Below are positions 14,525-20,158 of a stretch of DNA of 20,158 bases, piece after piece. The notes below the pieces were generated by a model. That model was given only the letters and a program-made list of their open reading frames with translations, was not told where the DNA came from and did not search any database. The DNA lies in contig CAZILB010000064.1 in the NCBI GenBank assembly GCA_964539925.1, positions 1 through 20,158 of the forward strand, read 5' to 3'. A program made the position numbers and the translations under genes. Source of the DNA: DP-20 sp964539925 (GTDB lineage: Bacteria; Desulfobacterota; Binatia; UBA9968). Each line of letters starts with the position of its first letter. Position 1 is the first letter of the stretch.

Positions 14525-15952
14525 ATGAGCAAGGATCTGCGCGTTTTCCTCGACGACCTGCAGGAGCGGTTGCCCTTCGAATTCCTGCGCATCGAGAAGC
14601 GCATCTCGCCCAAGGATTTCGAGGCCACCGCTCTGCTCCAGCATCTCGAAAATCAAAAAAAATTTCCCGTCTTGTTTTTCGACAAGCCGCTCGACCTTAA
14701 CGGCAAACCTTCGGCTTTTCCCCTTTTGAGCAACGTCTTCGCCACCCGCCAGCGCTGCGCGCTGGCGCTCGGCATGAAAGCCAACGAAGGCGAACTGCCG
14801 CTGAGCCTTGAATACGCCCGCCGCGAAGACCGGATGATCGCGCCGGTCACCGTGGCGCGAAACCAGGCGCCGGTCAAAGAAGTCGTCAAGCGAGGCGACG
14901 AGGCCAACGTTTACGATCTTCCGGTAGTGCGCCATCACGCGATGGATCCGGCGCCGTACATCGACATGACGCCGGTGATGAAAGATCCGGACGAAGGTTT
15001 CTACAACATCGCCTTCCAACGCAACATGGTCAAAGGTCCGAGGAAGCTCGGTCTGCACATGTCGCCGCGCCACAACTGGCAGATCCATCGCAAGAATGAG
15101 GAGAAGAACCGGCCGACTCCCGTGGCCATCGTCATCAGCCATCACCCGGCCTTCTATTTGGGATCGCTCAACGTCTCGCCCTTCGGCGTGGACGACTACG
15201 CCAAAGTCGGCGCCATCATGGGCGCGCCGCTCCGGCTCACGCCTTCGGAAACCCTCGGCGACGATTTCATGGTCCCGGCCGACGCCGAGATGGTGATCGA
15301 AGGGCATGTGCTCCCCAACGTCAAGGAAGTCGAAGGGCCCTTCGGAGAATTTACCGGCTACTACGGTCCGCAGCGCCTGCGCAACGTCATCGAAGTGAGC
15401 GCCATCACCCATCGGCGCGACGCTATTTTCCAGCATATCTTCACCGGCCACCGCGACACCTGGGTGCTTGGCGGCATTCCCAAAGAGGGCAGCCTGTTCA
15501 ATTTGATTCGCGGCGTCGTGCCGACGGTCAAAGCGGTGCATTTTCCCATGTCGGGCAGTTGCCGCTTCAACTGCTATATCTCCATCGACAAGAAGGTTGA
15601 CGGCGAGACCAAGCAGGCGGCCTTGGCCGCCCTCGGCGGCTGCGACTTCGTCAAACATGTCGTCGTCGTCGACGCCGACATCGATATTTATAACGAAGAA
15701 GAAGTCCTGTGGGCCGTGGCTACGCGCGTGCAGGCAGACCAGGACGTGGATATTATCAAGAACGTCAAAGGCAACACCCTCGATCCGTCGCAATCCGACA
15801 ACATCATGACCGCCAAGATGATCATCGATGCCACCAAGCCGGTACAGCGGCCCTACGAGGCGCGGGTGGCGCTGCCGAAGGCGGCGATGGAAAAAACGCG
15901 GCTGGAAGACTTCATTCCGCGCCCGGTGCTTGAAAAAGTGCCAAAGGTATAG
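14525..15952 (+). CDS. UbiD-family decarboxylase/carboxylase, 475 aa (first copy)
   Basis: Prenylated-FMN-dependent UbiD-family enzyme, which reversibly adds or removes CO2 on aromatic or alpha,beta-unsaturated acids. The hallmark E270-G-P-F-G-E275-F-T-G-Y contains the two family glutamates spaced as E277/E282 of fungal Fdc1. Probable metal and prFMN ligands lie in 'YNIAFQRNM' (Asn, Arg), 'GLHMSPRHNW' (His) and 'AEMVIEGHVLP' (Glu). The C-terminal 'HVVVVDADIDIYNEEEVLWA' is also family-typical. The start has GGGAG six bases upstream of ATG 14525. Length (475) is normal. The position directly after hcrB suggests a role in phenolic-acid handling, such as (de)carboxylating hydroxybenzoates or phenylphosphate, but the substrate cannot be read. 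No ubiX gene for the cofactor is visible. Confidence 0.9.
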   Translation: MSKDLRVFLDDLQERLPFEFLRIEKRISPKDFEATALLQHLENQKKFPVLFFDKPLDLNGKPSAFPLLSNVFATRQRCALALGMKANEGELPLSLEYARREDRMIAPVTVARNQAPVKEVVKRGDEANVYDLPVVRHHAMDPAPYIDMTPVMKDPDEGFYNIAFQRNMVKGPRKLGLHMSPRHNWQIHRKNEEKNRPTPVAIVISHHPAFYLGSLNVSPFGVDDYAKVGAIMGAPLRLTPSETLGDDFMVPADAEMVIEGHVLPNVKEVEGPFGEFTGYYGPQRLRNVIEVSAITHRRDAIFQHIFTGHRDTWVLGGIPKEGSLFNLIRGVVPTVKAVHFPMSGSCRFNCYISIDKKVDGETKQAALAALGGCDFVKHVVVVDADIDIYNEEEVLWAVATRVQADQDVDIIKNVKGNTLDPSQSDNIMTAKMIIDATKPVQRPYEARVALPKAAMEKTRLEDFIPRPVLEKVPKV

Positions 15953-15976
15953 GTTTTCTCCAGTTCGATATGAAGA

Positions 15977-16076
15977 NNNNNNNNNNNNNNNNNNNNNNNN
16001 NNNNNNNNNNNNNNNNNNNNNNNNNNNNNNNNNNNNNNNNNNNNNNNNNNNNNNNNNNNNNNNNNNNNNNNNNNNN
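15977..16076. other. Assembly gap (100 N), true size unknown
   Basis: The flanks do not share a repeated end, unlike the gap at 10891. A possible start ATG AAG lies just before it (15970) and the end of a small gene just after it, so it probably removes most of one short gene. Confidence 0.9.
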
Positions 16077-16160
16077 CTCCGGCACAAAAACATCAAGCTT
16101 CTCTGCCCCTATTGCAGCCACCAGTTTCTAGACGAAGAAAGTCCGCGAATCGTCGAGTGA
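16077..16160 (+). CDS. C-terminal fragment of a small zinc-ribbon-like protein (5' end lost in gap)
   Basis: Only 27 codons remain, reading LRHKNIKLLCPYCSHQFLDE and then ESPRIVE before TGA 16158. A CPYC knuckle and a nearby His suggest half of a metal-binding zinc-ribbon or rubredoxin-like fold; the other half would be in the gap. A candidate start is ATG 15970, just before the N run, but the frame across the gap cannot be checked. The stop overlaps the ribosome-binding region of the second UbiD gene, so the two are probably translationally linked. Small accessory subunits are known for some UbiD-type hydroxyarylic acid decarboxylases (the D subunits). The sequence does not obviously match those, so that role is only a possibility. 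Confidence 0.5.
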   Translation, partial: LRHKNIKLLCPYCSHQFLDEESPRIVE

Positions 16161-16169
16161 GGTCTAATT

Positions 16170-17615
16170 ATGGAATCGAGTGGCGCCGCAAACCGATCAA
16201 GCCGAGCAAATCTATCCGAGGCGAAGCCGAGCGCGATTGAGCTGCGCGGCTTCATCGACGCAATCAAGCGGGACCATCCCGACGATGTTTTGACAATTGG
16301 CCGGGAAGTTGATCCGCGCTTCGAGATCACGGCTTTGGTGGTCAAGCTGGAGCAGGAAAGGCGCTTTCCCATCCTGATCTTCGAAAATGTCAGGGGGAGC
16401 AAATTCCCCGTTGTAACCAACGTGCACGCCTCGCGCCGCCGGCTGGCGTCGGCCATCGGCAGCGAGCCGCGCGGCGCCGTGGCGCATTATTTGAAACGAA
16501 TCGAGCAGCGCATCCCGCCCAGGGAAGTTGCGAGCGCGCCGGTCAAAGAAGTCATTCTATCGAGCGACCAGATCGACCTGCGCACTCTGCCGCAGATTGT
16601 CCATCATCAAGATGACGCCGGCCCCTATCTCACGGCCGCGGTCACCCTGGCGCGGGATCCGTTGAGCGGGCGTCTCAACTGCAGCTTCAACCGGCTGATG
16701 TTTCTCGACAAGAACCGCACCTCGATTCACCTGACCCTCGCCAAGCATCTGTGGGAATTCTATACCAATGCGGAAAAGATGAAGCAGCCGCTGCCGGTGG
16801 CGGTGATCCTGGGGGCCCATCCCGCCTGGTCGCTGGGCGCGCTCAATATCGGCTCCATCGACGAAGAAGAGTTTTACCTCATGGGATCTTTGGCCGGAGC
16901 GCCGATGGAAGTGGTCGGTGCGGAGACTTTGGATCTCAAAGTTCCCGCTCGGGCGGAAATGATAATCGAGGGTGAGATCCTGCCCTTTGAAAGAGTGGAC
17001 GAGGGGCCCTTCGGCGAGTTCACCGGCTATTCCTTGGGCAGCCGCAAGCGCGAAGTGTTTCAGGTCAAGGCGATCACCCATCGCAAAGACGCTTTTCTGC
17101 ACGACATCGCGGTCGGCCATCTCGATCACCTGCTGCTGTCGACTATTCCCATGGAAGCCAATCTCTTCCGCGCGGTCAAAGCCATGGTGCCGTCGGTCAA
17201 GGCGGTACGCATCCCCGCACCATTTACCGTCTATGTCGCCATCGAAAAAAAAACCGAGGGCCAGGGGAAAAACGCCATCCTGGCGGCGCTCGGCGCCGAT
17301 ATGTACATGAAACACGTCATCGTCGTCGATCACGACATCGACATCTTCAACGATCAACGGGTACAGTGGGCCATCGGCACGCGCTGCCAGGCCGACCGCG
17401 ACGTGATGATCGTCGCCAACGCCGGCGGCTCGGACCTCGATCCTTCCGACTCGAAGGACGGAGTGACCGCCAAGATGGGCATCGACGCCACGGCAAAACC
17501 ACTGCTTGGCAGTTTTACACCCAGGCATAGAGTGCCCAAGGAGGTCTTTGATCGCATCGACTTGAACGCCTTCGTTCCCGCCTCCTGGCTGGCGCCAAAG
17601 GACGGCAAGCGCTGA
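16170..17615 (+). CDS. UbiD-family decarboxylase/carboxylase, 481 aa (second copy)
   Basis: Second prFMN-dependent UbiD-family protein, clearly related to but diverged from the copy at 14525-15952. The motif E278-G-P-F-G-E283-F-T-G-Y is intact. The ligand-bearing segments are 'LNCSFNRLM' (Asn, Arg), 'SIHLTLAKHLW' (His) and 'AEMIIEGEILP' (Glu). The C-terminal 'HVIVVDHDIDIFNDQRVQWA' matches the first copy closely. An N-terminal extension of about 20 Ser/Ala/Arg residues precedes the first conserved helix, so a later start is possible; ATG 16170 has GAGG about eight bases upstream. The active-site surroundings differ between the two copies (HHAMDPAPYIDMTP in one, HHQDDAGPYLTAAV in the other), so they may act on different substrates or form a heteromer. 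The substrate is unknown. Confidence 0.9.
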   Translation: MESSGAANRSSRANLSEAKPSAIELRGFIDAIKRDHPDDVLTIGREVDPRFEITALVVKLEQERRFPILIFENVRGSKFPVVTNVHASRRRLASAIGSEPRGAVAHYLKRIEQRIPPREVASAPVKEVILSSDQIDLRTLPQIVHHQDDAGPYLTAAVTLARDPLSGRLNCSFNRLMFLDKNRTSIHLTLAKHLWEFYTNAEKMKQPLPVAVILGAHPAWSLGALNIGSIDEEEFYLMGSLAGAPMEVVGAETLDLKVPARAEMIIEGEILPFERVDEGPFGEFTGYSLGSRKREVFQVKAITHRKDAFLHDIAVGHLDHLLLSTIPMEANLFRAVKAMVPSVKAVRIPAPFTVYVAIEKKTEGQGKNAILAALGADMYMKHVIVVDHDIDIFNDQRVQWAIGTRCQADRDVMIVANAGGSDLDPSDSKDGVTAKMGIDATAKPLLGSFTPRHRVPKEVFDRIDLNAFVPASWLAPKDGKR

Positions 17616-17647
17616 AAAAGAAATTCCGCCAAGAGGAGACGCATTCA

Positions 17648-17747
17648 NNNNNNNNNNNNNNNNNNNNNNNNNNNNNNNNNNNNNNNNNNNNNNNNNNNNN
17701 NNNNNNNNNNNNNNNNNNNNNNNNNNNNNNNNNNNNNNNNNNNNNNN
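17648..17747. other. Assembly gap (100 N), true size unknown
   Basis: The flanks do not repeat each other. A strong AGAGGAG (about 17633-17639) lies just before the gap and the next gene's ATG at 17753 just after it. If the real gap is very short, that site serves the CoA synthetase gene. If it is long, another gene is missing. Confidence 0.9.
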
Positions 17748-17752
17748 ATTTG

Positions 17753-19882
17753 ATGGATCTCGATAAATTATTTCATCCGCGCTCGGTGGCTTTGATCGGC
17801 GCGTCCACCGAGCAGAACAAGCTCAGCGGCAGACCTGTTCGTTATTTTCGCGAATTCGGCTATCCCGGCCGGATCTATCCAATCAATCCCAAATACCGGG
17901 AAATCGCCGGCCTGCCCTGCTACGCCAATCTCTCCGATATCCCCGGCGAAGTGGATTTGGCGGTGATCACCTTGCCGGCTTCCGCCGTGCCAGCCACGCT
18001 CGCCGCCTGCGGCGCGAAGGGAGTCAAAGCGGCGGCGATCATCAGCTCTGGCTTCGCTGAGGTCGGCGGCGAAGGCATACTGCTGCAGGAGAAATTGCAG
18101 CAGGTGGCGGCCGAGTATGGCATCGCCGTCTGCGGTCCCAACTGTTCCGGCTTCGTTTATGTGCCGGAAAAGGTGACCGCCTCTTTCAGCGTCGGGCTAC
18201 ATGGCGGATTTCCGCAAGCCGGCCCTGCGGCGTTCGTGAGCCAGAGCGGCGCGTTGAGCTCGTATATTCTCGGCGCGGCCCGCGAGCGGGCTTTGGGTTT
18301 TCGCTATTGGATCACCACCGGCAACGAATGCGTGCTCAGCTTTACGGATTATCTCGACTACCTTTTGGATGACCCCGAAGTTCGTCTTGTCTTGGGGTAC
18401 CTCGAAGACGCCCGCGACGGCGCAGCGTTTCAGACCATCGCGCGCCGAGCTCTGACTTTGGACAAGCCGCTCATCATCATGAAAACAGGCCGCTCCGAGG
18501 CGGGCGCCAAGGCGAGCGTCTCGCACACCGGATCTCTCGCCGGGGCCGATGAAGTTTATCAAGCGGTATTTTCCCAGAACGGCGTGCTGCGCGCCGAAAG
18601 CCTGGACGAGCTTTTTGATCTCGCCGTCATAGCCCAGGCCGCGCGCCGGCCGCGCGGCAGGCGCGTGCAAGTCGTGTCGATCTCCGGAGCGGCGGGAATC
18701 TTGATGGCCGATGTCGGCGCCGAGTCGGGACTTGAGTTTGCGGATCTCAGCGACGCGACCAAAGAAGAATTGAAAAGGATCATGCCGCCGTTTGCCTCGA
18801 TCGCCAATCCCATGGACGTCACGGCGGAGGCGGTGGCGCGCCCGGAGCTTTTGCGCCAAGCCGCCGAAGTGATCGCAAAAGACCCGAACGTGGATAACCT
18901 GGTGATTTTTTATGGCATCGTGCCGGGAGCCCACGAAAAACTTGCAAAGGATATGGCCGAAGTCGCGGCCGCGACCGACAAGCTCGTCCTGGTGACCTGG
19001 TTTCCGTTGCCTGAGCCGGAAATCTGGAAAGGCCTGGTGCAGACCGGGGTTCCGGTGTTTTCCGAGCCGGCGCGCGCCATTCGCGCACTCGGGAAAATGG
19101 TTCGCTTCGTCGAAGCGCGCAAGCAAATGCTTTCTCGGCAACCGAGTTCTGCTGCGAAGGACATCGTTGCAACCGATGCCGAAGTGAACAAGATTCTCGC
19201 TCGGGCGAAGAATCAAAACCGCCAACTCCTGACCGAAGTGGACGCCAAGGAGCTTTTCAGAGTGTGCGGTTTGACCGTGCCGCGAGGGGGACTCGCACGC
19301 AGCGCCTCGGAAGCGAGCAAGCTGGCCGGCGAGATCGCCGCGCCGGTGGCGCTCAAAGCCGTATCGCCGGACCTGCCACACAAAAGCGAGGCCGGCGTGA
19401 TCCGGCTTAACGTCAAAAGCGATGACGAAGTCGAGCGAGCTTTTGAGGAAATATTGGCTCAGGCCCGGAGCTGGAACTCCGCGGCGCGCTTGGACGGCAT
19501 CCTGGTCGAAGAAATGGTCGGCGGCGCGACCCGAGAAGTCATCGTCGGCGCGCGCCAGGATCTGCGCTTTGGGCCGGTGGTGACTTTCGGTCTCGGCGGG
19601 ATCTTTGTCGAAGCGATCAGAGATTTCTCGGTTTGGCCCGCGCCGCTGACCATGGACGAAGCGCGCGAGATGATCCGCAAAATCCGCGGCTACCAGGTTC
19701 TGACCGCCTTTCGCGGTCGTCCCGCTGCCGACCTCGAGGCCGTCGCCAAAACACTGTGTCTGATCGGCGGCATCGCGTCACGGTGGCGGGAACAAATCGC
19801 TGAAATCGAGATCAATCCTTTGTTTGTCCTGCCCGAAGGCTCGGGCGTCATCGTCGGCGACGCCCTGGCGGTCTTGAAGTAA
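17753..19882 (+). CDS. ADP-forming acetate/acyl-CoA synthetase family protein, 709 aa (alpha-beta fusion)
   Basis: NDP-forming acyl-CoA synthetase that interconverts an acid, CoA and ATP with an acyl-CoA, ADP and phosphate. Domains in order: an N-terminal CoA-binding Rossmann domain (LFHPRSVALIGASTEQNKLS through about residue 130), a succinyl-CoA-ligase-like domain with 'AFVSQSGALSSYI' and the phosphohistidine motif 'KASVSHTGSLAG' (His258 counting from ATG 17753), then from about residue 490 an ATP-grasp domain with 'VALKAVSPDLPHKSEAGVI' and 'EINPLFVLPEG'. The fused order (alpha then beta) and length of about 700 are typical of bacterial and archaeal single-chain forms. ATG 17753 follows the gap, so the ribosome site cannot be confirmed. 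Its place after two UbiD genes suggests action on an acid or CoA thioester from the same pathway; the substrate is unknown. Confidence 0.9.
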   Translation: MDLDKLFHPRSVALIGASTEQNKLSGRPVRYFREFGYPGRIYPINPKYREIAGLPCYANLSDIPGEVDLAVITLPASAVPATLAACGAKGVKAAAIISSGFAEVGGEGILLQEKLQQVAAEYGIAVCGPNCSGFVYVPEKVTASFSVGLHGGFPQAGPAAFVSQSGALSSYILGAARERALGFRYWITTGNECVLSFTDYLDYLLDDPEVRLVLGYLEDARDGAAFQTIARRALTLDKPLIIMKTGRSEAGAKASVSHTGSLAGADEVYQAVFSQNGVLRAESLDELFDLAVIAQAARRPRGRRVQVVSISGAAGILMADVGAESGLEFADLSDATKEELKRIMPPFASIANPMDVTAEAVARPELLRQAAEVIAKDPNVDNLVIFYGIVPGAHEKLAKDMAEVAAATDKLVLVTWFPLPEPEIWKGLVQTGVPVFSEPARAIRALGKMVRFVEARKQMLSRQPSSAAKDIVATDAEVNKILARAKNQNRQLLTEVDAKELFRVCGLTVPRGGLARSASEASKLAGEIAAPVALKAVSPDLPHKSEAGVIRLNVKSDDEVERAFEEILAQARSWNSAARLDGILVEEMVGGATREVIVGARQDLRFGPVVTFGLGGIFVEAIRDFSVWPAPLTMDEAREMIRKIRGYQVLTAFRGRPAADLEAVAKTLCLIGGIASRWREQIAEIEINPLFVLPEGSGVIVGDALAVLK

Positions 19883-19952
19883 GCGCGTTATTCGAGCACG
19901 GCAAACCGACGAAGCCGAAGTATTTCATGGCCGCGTTAAATAACAGTGCTCT

Positions 19953-20107
19953 TCTGGTTTTTTGTGAAGAAGAATCCACCACGAAGCACCCGGCGCGGCT
20001 ACGCCGCAAGCGAAAGAAAACAAATATTCACCACAGAGACGCCGAGAGCGCAGAGAAATTTTTTTCGAATCTCATCCCTCCGTGTCCTCCGCGCCTCTGC
20101 GGTGAAT
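19953..20107 (+). repeat. Composite inverted repeat element with conserved head
   Basis: The head TCTGGTTTTTTGTGAAGAAG is followed by CCACCACGAAGCACC, a GCGCGGCTACGCCGC palindrome-like segment, then arm ATTCACCACAGAGACGCCGA (20026 onward, 9-bp period) and the opposite arm CCTCCGCGCCTCTGCGGTGA (20087-20106). It combines the CACGAAG and CACAGAG families seen separately at 8450 and 10661. It fills most of the gene-free end 19883-20158. Confidence 0.65.
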
Positions 20108-20158
20108 CTCCGAAAGTTTGCGTGAACCATGAAACATCTGAATGATAGTAGCGCGTTA

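Noticed and set aside
14489..16096. Long minus-strand ORF opposite the first UbiD gene
   Set aside because: It runs through N bases and mirrors a clear UbiD gene. Its composition (rich in Arg, His, Asp) is typical of an antisense shadow frame.
17648..17747. Second false gap like the one in hcrA
   Set aside because: The flanking sequences do not repeat each other here, nor at 15977-16076, so missing sequence cannot be excluded.
19927..20145. 72-codon ORF at the right end
   Set aside because: It is made almost entirely of the dispersed repeat element, and its translation shows only the repeat.

Overview
The window looks like about 20 kb of a metagenome-assembled genome from an uncultivated Gram-negative bacterium. 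It is GC-rich, has two periplasmic solute-binding proteins, a type IV pilin, and intergenic spaces packed with short dispersed inverted repeats. Three runs of exactly 100 N mark scaffold joins. The gene content (Bug/TctC-type binding protein, PaaK-like ligases, UbiD paralogues, 4-hydroxybenzoyl-CoA reductase, a selenoprotein) would fit lineages once grouped with Deltaproteobacteria, or relatives such as Binatota, Methylomirabilota/Rokubacteria or Tectomicrobia. No rRNA or taxonomic marker is present, so this placement is only an inference.

Layout. 1-2566, minus strand: an ABC-type (SsuA/THI5-like) and a tripartite-tricarboxylate-type (TctC/Bug) substrate-binding protein, both without permease genes nearby. 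2942-3740, plus strand: a short type IV pilin and an ABM-fold monooxygenase-like protein. 3941-6698, plus strand: a 553-residue protein read through an in-frame TGA, then a thioredoxin-reductase-like flavoprotein. 6846-8132: a PaaK-like acyl-CoA ligase. 8550-9734, minus strand: an FAD aromatic-ring monooxygenase. 9950-19882, plus strand: the 2Fe-2S, molybdopterin and FAD/4Fe-4S subunits of a 4-hydroxybenzoyl-CoA-reductase-type enzyme (hcrC, hcrA, hcrB), two UbiD-family (de)carboxylases flanking a broken zinc-ribbon gene, and an ADP-forming acyl-CoA synthetase.

The main discovery candidate is at 3941-5602. An in-frame TGA at 4250-4252 lies in a redox-type U-x-x-C motif (Sec104-Ser-Thr-Cys107) and both sides continue in one frame. 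Just downstream is a predicted hairpin (4259-4283) with the same plan as the E. coli fdhF SECIS: GGUC apical loop, 4-bp upper helix, one bulged base on the 5' side, and a matching distance from the UGA. I read this as one selenoprotein related to the 'UGSC family (seleno)proteins', with a large uncharacterised C-terminal region. Ordinary gene callers would split it into two false ORFs. The next gene encodes a TrxR-like protein with an intact CxxC but without the usual NADPH-phosphate motif, which is a plausible redox partner.

The right half suggests handling of hydroxylated aromatic acids through CoA thioesters: carboxylation or decarboxylation (UbiD), CoA activation (PaaK-like and ADP-forming ligases) and reductive dehydroxylation (Hcr). 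The divergent FAD monooxygenase would add an oxygen-dependent branch. The intergenic DNA carries several families of short elements built from 9-bp-periodic inverted arms, including two roughly 110-bp copies of one element in opposite orientation.
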